Notes under the pieces: model-generated | Seen by the model: only the letters and a program-made list of their open reading frames with translations | Databases searched by the model: none | What the model was told of the DNA's origin: nothing | DNA from: Phycisphaerales bacterium | Lineage (GTDB): Bacteria; Planctomycetota; Phycisphaerae; Phycisphaerales; Phycisphaeraceae | Length of the DNA: 5,431 nt | Direction of reading: 5' to 3' | Assembly: GCA_012031455.1 (NCBI GenBank) | Contig: JAAUTM010000134.1 | Span: 1 to 5,431, forward strand | Program-made: the position numbers and the translations under genes | In this document: one piece after another, positions 1 through 5,431 of the stretch | Numbering within the stretch: the first letter of the stretch is position 1 | How the letters are laid out: each line of letters starts with the position of its first letter

Positions 1-186
1 GTGGTGGAGCGACCGTTTGCGTGGATGAAGAACAAGGGCCATCGCAAGACGCGCTACCGGGGATTGGAGCGCACCCGAACGGATGTGAGTCTGACGCTGT
101 TGGCCCACAACATTGCGGCGGCCGTTCGGCTACGCCCGGTGAAGCAGGACGACTGGGCACTGCCAGAGTTCCTGCAGGTGCAGTGA
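1..186 (+). CDS. Transposase, DDE type, C-terminal end (partial, runs off the left edge)
   Basis: The first 61 codons read as the C-terminal end of an insertion-sequence transposase and stop at TGA 184-186. The stretch VERPFAWMKNKGHRKTRYRG (residues 2-21), followed by an LTLLAHNIA segment, is the kind of C-terminal region found in DDE transposases of the IS5/IS1182 sort: a catalytic-glutamate helix (the E in VERPFAWMK), then basic residues and an RYRGL motif. The GTG at base 1 is probably not the start, because the aligned region belongs to the end of a much longer protein and the catalytic aspartates would lie upstream of the window. I cannot assign the IS family firmly. Neither terminal inverted repeat could be recognised, so it is unclear whether the element is intact. 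Confidence 0.75.
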   Translation: MVERPFAWMKNKGHRKTRYRGLERTRTDVSLTLLAHNIAAAVRLRPVKQDDWALPEFLQVQ

Positions 187-947
187 GTGTGATGCAAAGG
201 GAGTTAGGATGCAAGGGAGAGCGGACACAAAGGGGGCGTGAGCCAAGGAACGGGTCGCAACAGTGACGGGAAGGTCAAAGCGAGCCGATGCCCCGCTGAT
301 CACAACCCCAATCCGATGGCTCAGTGACGCAGAACCTGCATTCATAACATAAAACTTCGTGGGATATGAAGAATATGCATGCGGAAGGAAATGTTCAGAG
401 GGCTCTTTAGATTGTTGGATATAACTTGGACTGCTTAATGCGAACGTATGCGATGGTGAACTGAAAATGAACATTCACCTTTGCCTTATGGCGTTGTATC
501 TACAACAGCGAGCCAGATTTGATCTACTGCGTCTCCACGCCTGCCAGGCCTAGGAACTCGCATAACGCCTCGGGGTTATTCAATTTACATAGATTGGCAG
601 AGAATTCATCGCAACGTCAAGATCCCCAATCTATGGCGAACATGGTGGCTTGCAAAGTAAATGATAATGGGATGGCTAACTTATATCGGATGCATGACCC
701 TGTAAATACGTGGCCAGGACCCATCATAGATTGCGTGAGCTGGTAATGACCTAATGAATACGCGATCATCATGATTTAGTATCAAGCCAGATTTCAACAT
801 ACCGTCTGATGATCTGCTCTATACCATGAGAGGTACTTCGACTTTCATTTCCGTTGCCTTGGTGCAAATCGGTGTCAATCATTTATTTCCAACATCGCCA
901 AGCCAGCGATTGTCTCTCCCCGTTGCCAGCGCTAGAATCCAATACTT
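187..947. other. 760-bp stretch without a recognisable gene
   Basis: This stretch lies between the transposase stop and the NTF2-like gene. The first part (187-300) is purine-rich and probably includes the right end of the insertion element, but I could not place its terminal repeat. The longest same-strand open frame (519-746, 75 codons, TTG start) has no recognisable domain and no Shine-Dalgarno sequence, so I do not call it a gene. No tRNA, CRISPR or tandem array is visible. The last 40 bases hold the promoter candidate for the downstream gene. The region may be decayed DNA around the insertion. Confidence 0.5.
910..938 (+). promoter_or_regulatory. Candidate sigma-70 promoter for the NTF2-like gene
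   Basis: TTGTCT at 910-915 and TAGAAT at 933-938 are separated by 17 bases and each is one or two mismatches from the consensus hexamer. A start site 6-7 bases past the -10 box would fall at about 944-946, only 2-4 bases before the ATG at 948. That would make the mRNA leaderless or nearly so, which fits the absence of any Shine-Dalgarno sequence there. Called from the sequence pattern only. Confidence 0.45.
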
Positions 948-1274
948 ATGAACAAACCACTGGCATCGGCGATTGTCGACTTCTTCAAAGCCCACAACAC
1001 GGGCCAAACCGATGATTTCCTGAACCTTTTCACCGCGGACGCATTGGTGCATGATGAAGCTCATGAATATCGTGGCCCTGCCATTCGCCAATGGATTGAC
1101 GAAGCCGTTGCGAAGTACCAGCCCATAGCCGACATCACAAACATCACCACCCAGGGCGATCAGACCCTTGTCACTGCCAAGGTCAGTGGCAAATTCCCCG
1201 GCAGCCCGGTTCAGCTTTGCTATCGCTTCACACTCCGAGATGACAAAATCGCAGAACTTGCCATCGGCCCCTGA
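948..1274 (+). CDS. NTF2/SnoaL-like domain protein
   Basis: This 108-residue protein has the size and pattern of a single-domain NTF2-like (SnoaL-like) alpha+beta cone fold. An N-terminal helix (about 5-16) is followed by the typical DDFLNLFTADALVHDE segment (22-37), the RGPAIRQWIDEA helix (42-53) and three to four C-terminal strands, including GKFPGSPVQLCYRF (81-94). In this superfamily the cone forms a pocket; members range from ketosteroid isomerase-like enzymes to non-catalytic proteins, so no substrate can be named. His35, Asp36 and Glu37 in the VHDE motif are plausible pocket residues by analogy. It is probably a soluble cytoplasmic protein, since no signal peptide is visible. There is no Shine-Dalgarno sequence ahead of the ATG. 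The start was chosen because the fold begins just after it and a promoter-like pair lies directly upstream. The gene stands alone, with the next one about 290 bp away. Confidence 0.85.
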   Translation: MNKPLASAIVDFFKAHNTGQTDDFLNLFTADALVHDEAHEYRGPAIRQWIDEAVAKYQPIADITNITTQGDQTLVTAKVSGKFPGSPVQLCYRFTLRDDKIAELAIGP

Positions 1275-1465
1275 GTTTCACTGCCCCGAATTGCCTTGCT
1301 CACTCGATGCTGCAAGTCCCGGCCATGCAATCCCATCAGGCTGCTGGAGACGTATCCGCCTGCTGCCCACCAACGCGGATGTGCATGTTGTTGCCCGGCT
1401 CGATCGTTTCCCACCGATTCATTCTCATAGCCGCAGACAAAAAGATCATTTTTCGATATTGGCTA

Positions 1466-1494
1466 TTGGAACAGCAGAGGGATGCAGATATGAT
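1466..1494 (+). promoter_or_regulatory. Candidate sigma-70 promoter for the 1568 gene
   Basis: TTGGAA (1466-1471) and TATGAT (1489-1494) are spaced by 17 bases and lie about 70 bases upstream of the ATG at 1568. This is a fair match to the vegetative consensus, in a spacer (1275-1567) where I see no gene. A pattern call only. Confidence 0.35.
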
Positions 1495-1567
1495 GGATTT
1501 GGCGTTGCCAACTTTTCCGGGCACGTCTCCCGGATGGTGGCGCAAATAATGGAAGTCTGATCAACCT

Positions 1568-1825
1568 ATGAATCGCAAGCCCATCATCGCGCTTTGGGCG
1601 TGCCTGCTCTACAACGGGGCAGTCGTGGTAGTCTTTACTGGCCACTATTTGTGGGGGCAATTGGGCACATTTCGACCAAGTGATAATCCAGATCCTGAAG
1701 CGCGTTTCGATAAAGTTTTAAATTTGCTGATTGCTGTCCATGAGCAGTTCGCAAAACCTGTTTCTCTTGAATCTCCTTGGATTTCTACTTTTACTAGTGG
1801 TATCAATCTGGTGTTCCATCGCTAG
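1568..1825 (+). CDS. Hypothetical small membrane-associated protein
   Basis: I do not recognise this 85-residue protein. It starts MNRK, followed by a hydrophobic segment of about residues 6-28 (IIALWACLLYNGAVVVVF and onward). That segment could be one transmembrane helix with the basic N-terminus inside, or an uncleaved signal anchor. The remainder (about 30-85) is mixed polar, with an acidic/basic patch at 39-50 and a short amphipathic stretch around 50-62. The second half of the gene is visibly richer in A+T than the first half. The ribosome site is poor: GGAAG lies 12 bases before the ATG. A hairpin follows five bases after the stop. It may be a genuine orphan, a truncated gene or a chance open frame; the hydrophobic segment and the hairpin slightly favour a real gene. 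Confidence 0.45.
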   Translation: MNRKPIIALWACLLYNGAVVVVFTGHYLWGQLGTFRPSDNPDPEARFDKVLNLLIAVHEQFAKPVSLESPWISTFTSGINLVFHR

Positions 1826-1829
1826 CCGG

Positions 1830-1849
1830 TCAGCCTAATCACAGGCTGA
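1830..1849 (+). terminator. Hairpin after the 1568-1825 gene, possible weak terminator
   Basis: A perfect 7-bp inverted repeat, TCAGCCT (1830-1836) and AGGCTGA (1843-1849), encloses a 6-base loop five bases past the stop codon. The following bases are not a clear T-run, so it would be a weak intrinsic terminator at best, or a 3'-end stabilising hairpin. Repeats of this size do occur by chance in a window this long; its position is the main argument. Confidence 0.35.
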
Positions 1850-1988
1850 TATTGACCAGCAACGCGGAGGTGCACCACTTGAACAGTCGCTCCGGTCATG
1901 GTGAATTGTGTCGTCAGCTGTGATTTCGTTACCCTTGTACATTTCCAGAGGTTAGCTGTAGGTAATTTGGAACGGGGTAATCTACTTT

Positions 1989-1994
1989 AGGTGA
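1989..1994 (+). promoter_or_regulatory. Shine-Dalgarno AGGTGA deciding a GTG start
   Basis: AGGTGA lies six bases upstream of the GTG at 2001. This is ideal spacing and supports the GTG as the start of the three-helix membrane protein rather than a later internal codon. Confidence 0.6.
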
Positions 1995-2000
1995 CTTACT

Positions 2001-2363
2001 GTGATCCACTCCGATATAGTACTATTTGTCACGGTCCTTGTGCTGATGGAAATCGGAATGGCGTGTGTGATCCATTTCCGTAGCGGCGAGTCTATCTTTC
2101 GTCTGCAACAGAATCATCGACGCAATGCTGTCGTTATCGATATTATTGCAGCTCTTGCTTTTCTACTGTTGCCTCTGATTATCCTTCCGGCTTTCGGAAG
2201 AACTGGCACACCGTGGAGGCAGCCGCCAATTACCGTGGAGGTTTTTCTATATCTCCCGCTGATTTTACCGGTGGCTTTGTGCTGCGGCTTGGTTGTCTCC
2301 ATTCTCCGACGCATTTTCCATGGAGTCTTATTCGCCAGTCGAACCCTCCACAATGACAGTTAA
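2001..2363 (+). CDS. Hypothetical three-helix inner-membrane protein
   Basis: This 120-residue protein belongs to no family I recognise. Three hydrophobic segments are visible at about residues 5-26, 43-65 and 79-102. The loop between the first two carries Arg27, Arg34, His39, Arg40 and Arg41, and the tail after the third carries Arg103-Arg104. By the positive-inside rule the first loop and the C-terminus are cytoplasmic and the N-terminus periplasmic. Residues 94-95 are a Cys-Cys pair inside the third helix. The start is GTG with a well-placed AGGTGA. The gene converges on sufE with only 19 bp between the stops and no clear terminator between them. Its neighbours give no functional hint. Confidence 0.6.
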   Translation: MIHSDIVLFVTVLVLMEIGMACVIHFRSGESIFRLQQNHRRNAVVIDIIAALAFLLLPLIILPAFGRTGTPWRQPPITVEVFLYLPLILPVALCCGLVVSILRRIFHGVLFASRTLHNDS

Positions 2364-2382
2364 CCGGCGATGCCCACGGCCA

Positions 2383-2796
2383 CTACTTCGCCTCGCCTTT
2401 ACGAATCCGGGCGATCATGGCTGCTAGGCCCACCGCTCGGTTCATGCGAATCACCCCGGACAAACCCAGTTTCGCCAATAAATCCCCGGGCAAGGCCTGA
2501 ACCTCCTCCGGCGTGGCGCCATCCAGCCCATGTACCATGATCGAAATCAGCCCACGGATCGTCGGGGCTTCCTCTGCGACATCGGCAAATATTCGCACCT
2601 TCTCGCCTTCATGCTCAATCCATAAGAACACCGGGGTCTGGCATTCCTCCACCTTGTTCATGCCCATGTCACGCTGGGTTTGCAGATGCTTTGGCAGCGC
2701 AGGCAAACGCTGGGCGTAATCCAGCAACAACTCTAATCGGGTGTCCTGATCCACCGATGCAAACGTGTCCATGATGTCATCAAGGGGAGTGGGCAT
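2383..2796 (-). CDS. sufE: SufE-family sulfur acceptor protein
   Basis: This is a 137-residue SufE, close to the 138 residues of E. coli SufE. SufE accepts persulfide sulfur on a conserved loop cysteine and passes it to the SufBCD scaffold in the cytoplasm. The expected landmarks are present: an N-terminal helix, LLLDYAQRLPALP (23-35), the active-site loop VEECQTPVFL (49-58) with Cys52 equivalent to E. coli Cys51, EAPTIRGL (76-83) and the C-terminal GLSGVIRMNRAVGLAAMIAR helices. The sequence style (ECQTPVFL) resembles the SufE proteins found beside SseA-type rhodaneses in actinobacteria. The start is constrained by an in-frame TAG two codons upstream (TAG GTT ATG). The Shine-Dalgarno is poor: AGG lies only two bases from the ATG, so translation may be weak or depend on upstream translation. 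It is the last gene of the minus-strand block, 101 bp after the rhodanese gene. Confidence 0.93.
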   Translation of the reverse strand: MPTPLDDIMDTFASVDQDTRLELLLDYAQRLPALPKHLQTQRDMGMNKVEECQTPVFLWIEHEGEKVRIFADVAEEAPTIRGLISIMVHGLDGATPEEVQALPGDLLAKLGLSGVIRMNRAVGLAAMIARIRKGEAK

Positions 2797-2897
2797 AACC
2801 TAATATTGTAGACTCACCTCATTGAGATGGGGAATCATCTTCTGTTTGCTAGCGATATACTACCGTCGGCTTACAACTTTTGATAGATTGTTTCTGT

Positions 2898-3773
2898 TTA
2901 TACTGAAACTACTTTACTGGCTGTCGGTTTTTCAATGGGCAGGCCGACCGCGTTGCCCCACTCGGTCCAGGAACCATCATAGTTTCGGACCTGGGTGAAA
3001 CCCAATAGATACTTAAGCACAAACCATGTATGGCTGGAGCGTTCGCCGATGCGGCAATAGACCACCACATCATCTCCTGGCTTTAAACCCTGTTCCTGTT
3101 CATACAATGCGCGGAGTTCTTCCCGTGATTTGAAAGTACCATCCTCATTGGTGGCTCGTGCCCATGGTACCGATCTGGCACCGGGAATATGCCCGCCACG
3201 CAGCACCCCTTCCTGCGGGTATTCGGGCATGTGCGTCAGTTCGCCGGAGTATTCCTTGGGCGAGCGTACATCCACAAGAGGCAAACCAGCCTTGCAGTGA
3301 GCCAGAACCTGCTCACGGAAGGCGCGAATTTCCGTATCATCCCGCACCGGCACAGGGTACACCGCCTGAGGATAGGAAGGCTTATCCTTGCTCAGGGGTC
3401 GATTGTCCGCAAGCCATTTTTTGCGTCCGCCATCCATGATCCGGCAATCGCGATGGCCAAAGAGCTTGAACACCCAGAATGCGTAGCATGCCCACCAGTT
3501 GCTCTTATCACCATAGAAAACCACCGTGGTATCGGGGGATATACCGTTGGCTGCGCAGATCTCGGCAAAGCGATCTGCATCTATGTAATCGCGCACGGTG
3601 CTGTCATTAAGGTCGTTGGCCCAGTCGATATGCACCGCCTCAGGAATGTGACCGGTGCCATAGACAAGCAGGTCCTCATTGCTTTCGACGATACGTATGC
3701 GGTCGGTATGTTTGCGATTTTCTTCCACCCATTGGGTGTTGACGAGGACGGGGGGGGGGTTGAGTGTGTTCAT
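2898..3773 (-). CDS. sseA: Thiosulfate sulfurtransferase (two-domain rhodanese, SseA/CysA type)
   Basis: This 291-residue protein has two tandem rhodanese domains. Rhodaneses move sulfane sulfur from thiosulfate or a similar donor onto an active-site cysteine and then to an acceptor. The N-terminal domain (about 8-130) contains [13 protein letters not shown] (39-51) and DGGRKKW (114-120). At the catalytic position it has GDKSNWW (88-94) instead of a cysteine, so it is the usual inactive domain. The C-terminal domain (about 145-285) has [10 protein letters not shown] (168-177), GGHIPGA (193-199), the active-site loop CRIGERS (240-246) with Cys240, and [10 protein letters not shown] (264-273). 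These match the mycobacterial SseA/CysA2 group closely. A GGAG sits six bases before the ATG. The gene lies between sufD and sufE, where E. coli carries the cysteine desulfurase sufS. Oddly, codons 5-8 contain ten consecutive C bases. The gene symbol follows the mycobacterial name and is tentative. Confidence 0.93.
   Translation of the reverse strand: MNTLNPPPVLVNTQWVEENRKHTDRIRIVESNEDLLVYGTGHIPEAVHIDWANDLNDSTVRDYIDADRFAEICAANGISPDTTVVFYGDKSNWWACYAFWVFKLFGHRDCRIMDGGRKKWLADNRPLSKDKPSYPQAVYPVPVRDDTEIRAFREQVLAHCKAGLPLVDVRSPKEYSGELTHMPEYPQEGVLRGGHIPGARSVPWARATNEDGTFKSREELRALYEQEQGLKPGDDVVVYCRIGERSSHTWFVLKYLLGFTQVRNYDGSWTEWGNAVGLPIEKPTASKVVSV
3750..3759 (-). repeat. Homopolymer C10 tract inside the start of the rhodanese gene
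   Basis: Ten consecutive G on the plus strand give ten C on the coding strand, covering the last base of codon 5 (Asn) and codons 6-8 (Pro-Pro-Pro). As written the reading frame is intact. Gain or loss of one base would frameshift the gene right after its start. Tracts of this kind act as contingency loci in some bacteria and are also a common place for sequencing error. Confidence 0.85.
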
Positions 3774-3814
3774 ATTCTGCTCCGTGTTATTGGTAGTTTT
3801 GTTTACGGTATTAC

Positions 3815-3917
3815 ATGGATGATGGATTATGTATAATAGATAATGTTGATATCATCTACGATAGCCGTTTTTATCATATCTTCTTACATAATCCATTATC
3901 ATATATCCATTATCCAT
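3815..3917. repeat. AT-rich spacer with related inverted and direct repeats
   Basis: ATGGATTATGT (3822-3832) and ACATAATCCAT (3886-3896) are perfect 11-bp inverted repeats, 53 bases apart. ATGGATGATGGAT (3815-3827) also pairs with the reverse complement of 3905-3917 at 12 of 13 positions. ATCCATTATC occurs twice in direct orientation, at 3891-3900 and 3905-3914. An 8-bp palindrome TGATATCA (3847-3854) lies near the centre. The element fills most of the 152-bp gap between sufD and the rhodanese gene. It has no T-run of a classical terminator. It could be a regulatory or attenuator-like structure, a processing hairpin or a small decayed mobile repeat; the sequence does not say which. Confidence 0.6.
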
Positions 3918-3925
3918 CTTTGTAT

Positions 3926-5092
3926 TCAGCCCGATAGCTTTCCCATCAACCGTTGAGATAGATACTCCCTGACAACATCCAGCTCCATGCGTTCCAGGCT
4001 TTCCTGAGCAAAGGCGTGAATGAGCATGGCCCGTGCTTCGTCGGTTGGTATACCACGGGCTTGGAGATAAAACAGGGCCTGCTGATCGAGTTGGCCGGTG
4101 GTGGCACCGTGGGTGCATTTCACATCATCAGCGTATATTTCAAGCTGTGGCCGGGTGGTGATGCGGGCTTTGTCTGAAAGCAGCAGGTTACGGTTGGTCT
4201 GCTTGGCATCGGTTTTTTGTGCTCCTTCTTTGACTACAATCCGACCAGTGAATACGCCTGTTGCCTGATCACGGAGCACCCCCTTGTAAAACTGCCGGCT
4301 ATCCCCATGCTCGCGGGCATGGATCACACGCATGTGGTTATCCATGTGCTGTGTGCCGGAAGGGATGTACAAGCCGTTGAGCAGGGACCATGCACGATCC
4401 CCCGCCAGTTCCACATGCACATCGTTGCGTACCAACTGACCGCCGAGCAGAGCAGTGTGCGATGCAAATCTGCTATCAACACCCTGCTTGCTATGCAACG
4501 CAGCCACGCAGAAGGCAAAGGGGCTGTCTTCTTCAATGACATAATGCGCAAGATCAGCACGGTCAGCGACGAATACTTCCGTAAGTGCGTTGGAAAAGTA
4601 AATGCCTTGGGTGAGTGTGGCATAATGCTCCACCACCACCGCACGGCTTGCTTGCTCAACTATAATAAGATTGCGCGGATGGCTGGCCGGATGATTCTCA
4701 CCCGCATCAGCAGCTAAATACAATACCAACACCGGCTGATGCAAGGTTACACTTGAAGGTAAGTAGATAAACGCACCATCTTCAATCATCGCGGTATTGA
4801 GGGCTGCCAGGGCATCATCCTCACCAGTGGCCAGCTTGCCAAGGTACTTTTCAACCAAGGCGGGATGTCGCTCGATTGCATGTGCCAAACTCGTGATGAT
4901 GACGCCTTCGGGCAGGGCGTTGATCATAGACAGTTCCTCGCGGTATCGGCCATCTTCAATTACCAGTACTGCGGCCCAGTCCCCGTGCAGTTGCAGGGCT
5001 TGCACCTGCTCACGGGTGATGGTGCTGGGGCTGGTATGTTGGACGGATTGCCAGCGCGTCTGATGAGGGGTTTGAGGTTGGTGTAGCGCCAT
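3926..5092 (-). CDS. sufD: Fe-S cluster assembly scaffold protein SufD (main part, 3' of a frameshift)
   Basis: This open frame of 388 residues carries nearly all of SufD, a subunit of the SufBCD complex that assembles Fe-S clusters in the cytoplasm. From about residue 100 onward it shows the SufB/SufD beta-helix pattern. The strongest block is QTNRNLLLSDKARITTRPQ (298-316), followed by LEIYADDVKCTHGATTGQLD (317-336) and ALFYLQARGIP (339-349). Within the KCTHGAT motif, Cys326 and His328 correspond to E. coli SufD Cys358 and His360; His360 is one of the residues implicated in nascent cluster assembly. The ATG at 5092 is unlikely to be the true start: it lies out of frame inside the codons for the conserved EEWRYTN motif of the upstream segment. 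Adding one base near 5060 joins the two frames into a 444-residue SufD, a normal family length. The product as written would lack the N-terminal helical region. The gene ends 152 bp before the rhodanese gene. Confidence 0.9.
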   Translation of the reverse strand: MALHQPQTPHQTRWQSVQHTSPSTITREQVQALQLHGDWAAVLVIEDGRYREELSMINALPEGVIITSLAHAIERHPALVEKYLGKLATGEDDALAALNTAMIEDGAFIYLPSSVTLHQPVLVLYLAADAGENHPASHPRNLIIVEQASRAVVVEHYATLTQGIYFSNALTEVFVADRADLAHYVIEEDSPFAFCVAALHSKQGVDSRFASHTALLGGQLVRNDVHVELAGDRAWSLLNGLYIPSGTQHMDNHMRVIHAREHGDSRQFYKGVLRDQATGVFTGRIVVKEGAQKTDAKQTNRNLLLSDKARITTRPQLEIYADDVKCTHGATTGQLDQQALFYLQARGIPTDEARAMLIHAFAQESLERMELDVVREYLSQRLMGKLSG

Positions 5093-5259
5093 TCCTCGTG
5101 ATCAGAATCCGGCCAGCCCAGTCTTTCAAAGTGGTTCATTCCCTGTTGCCGAAGTTCGCGGAGCCAGGGGGGTGATACACGGGCATGACGCTGCTGCAAA
5201 GCCTGATGGCTTTCATGGAAGCTGTCGTTGGTAGTCATGGGAGTGGCAAGGAGTGTCAT
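5060..5259 (-). pseudogene. sufD: SufD N-terminal segment, out of frame with the rest
   Basis: This segment encodes about 66 residues of the SufD N-terminus, including PPWLRELRQQGMNHFERLGWP (30-50; split PPWLRELR and onward) and the hallmark EEWRYTNLKPL (55-65). The preferred start is the ATG at 5259, since GGAA lies eight bases upstream (5268-5271). A GTG at 5307 and an ATG at 5238 in the same frame lack good ribosome sites. After Ile66 only two bases (5061-5060) remain before the Thr-Arg-Trp-Gln codons of the downstream frame, so one base is missing relative to a continuous gene. Without correction this frame continues to a stop near 4960 with an unrelated tail. It begins 74 bp after the sufC stop. 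Confidence 0.8.
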
Positions 5260-5333
5260 GGTATCTGTTCCGTGCTGTATATCGCTTTCTGGATATCTAT
5301 CATTCACATAGTACTATTTAGAGGATGCAGGGA

Positions 5334-5431
5334 TTACACACCTGCGGCTTGTTCCTCATAAGCTGCATAGCCTTTGGCTTCCAGTTCAAGGGCAAGTTCC
5401 TTGTCCGCCTGTGTGGGCGTATTCGGCCATT
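5334..5431 (-). CDS. sufC: SufC ATPase, C-terminal end (partial, runs off the right edge)
   Basis: Only the last 32 codons lie in the window, ending at TAA (5336-5334). The stretch DKELALELEAKGYAAYEEQ resembles the C-terminus of SufC, the ABC-type ATPase of the SufBCD scaffold (E. coli SufC ends in a similar LVKQLEEQGYGW segment). Its position directly upstream of sufD on the same strand supports this, since sufC-sufD is the conserved order. The ATPase motifs lie outside the window. The eight codons before DKELA (WPNTPTQA) do not look like SufC, whereas another frame reads NGRI at the edge, where a GRIV-like motif is expected. A second frameshift is possible but rests on very few bases. Confidence 0.65.
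   Translation of the reverse strand, partial: WPNTPTQADKELALELEAKGYAAYEEQAAGV

Noticed and set aside
493..506. Short palindrome GTTGTATCTACAAC, considered as an operator
   Set aside because: Six-base arms with a two-base centre are expected about once by chance here, and no gene starts nearby.
519..746. A 75-codon plus-strand open frame with a TTG start
   Set aside because: No Shine-Dalgarno, no domain and unremarkable composition; frames of this length arise by chance.
1168..1560. A 130-codon plus-strand frame overlapping the end of the NTF2-like gene
   Set aside because: It overlaps the recognised gene by about 100 bases in another frame and its product looks like no protein (rich in Ser, Arg, Pro and His without pattern).
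1371..1875. Near-identical 15-mers CAACGCGGATGTGCA (1371) and CAACGCGGAGGTGCA (1860), considered as a repeated site such as an integron attC core
   Set aside because: A 14/15 match is expected about once by chance in a window of this size, the flanks do not align, and no attC-type consensus ends were found.
3189..3836. A 215-codon plus-strand open frame opposite the rhodanese gene
   Set aside because: It lies antisense to a clearly recognised, conserved protein and shows no domain of its own; it is a shadow of the coding constraint on the other strand.
3832..3837. Perfect TATAAT on the plus strand, considered as an antisense promoter
   Set aside because: The sequence around it is AT-rich and the only -35 candidate (TTACAT at 3811) is at a poor 15-base spacing; too weak to call.
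4217..4717. A 166-codon plus-strand open frame opposite sufD
   Set aside because: It is antisense to conserved SufD sequence and has no recognisable features or ribosome site.
5056..5075. Programmed ribosomal frameshifting as the explanation for the sufD split
   Set aside because: The shift needed is -1 (or +2), and the zero-frame codons CTC AAA CCC CTC ATC do not form an X XXY YYZ slippery heptamer; no stimulatory structure is evident.

Overview
The window looks like a bacterial, probably proteobacterial, chromosome segment. It joins part of an iron-sulfur cluster assembly (suf) operon to an accessory stretch that ends in an insertion-sequence remnant. No rRNA, tRNA or other species-diagnostic marker is present. 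The proteobacterial guess rests on the style of the SufC/SufD/rhodanese proteins and is weak.

Layout. Bases 1-186 are the 3' end of a DDE-type transposase gene that begins outside the window. Bases 187-947 hold no gene I can defend. From 948 to 2363 there are three small plus-strand genes: an NTF2/SnoaL-like protein (948-1274), a one-helix membrane-associated orphan (1568-1825) and a three-helix membrane orphan (2001-2363). From 2383 to the right edge everything lies on the minus strand. In transcription order this is the end of sufC (5431-5334), sufD split by a frameshift (5259-3926), a two-domain thiosulfate sulfurtransferase (3773-2898) and sufE (2796-2383). The plus- and minus-strand blocks converge with 19 bp between stop codons.

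How the genes fit together. SufC (ATPase) and SufD belong to the SufBCD scaffold that builds Fe-S clusters. SufE relays persulfide sulfur to that scaffold. In the classical E. coli order (sufABCDSE) the cysteine desulfurase SufS sits between sufD and sufE. Here that slot holds a rhodanese of the mycobacterial SseA/CysA type, with a complete CRIGERS active-site loop. This suggests, but does not prove, that thiosulfate-derived or other persulfide sulfur is fed to SufE and the scaffold.

Three oddities stand out. First, sufD needs one extra base near 5060 to read as a single 444-residue protein. Second, the rhodanese gene carries a run of ten C residues in codons 5-8, a potential slippage site. 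Third, the AT-rich spacer between sufD and the rhodanese gene contains related inverted and direct repeats. The frameshift and the homopolymer could be real biology or sequencing error, and the window alone cannot decide.
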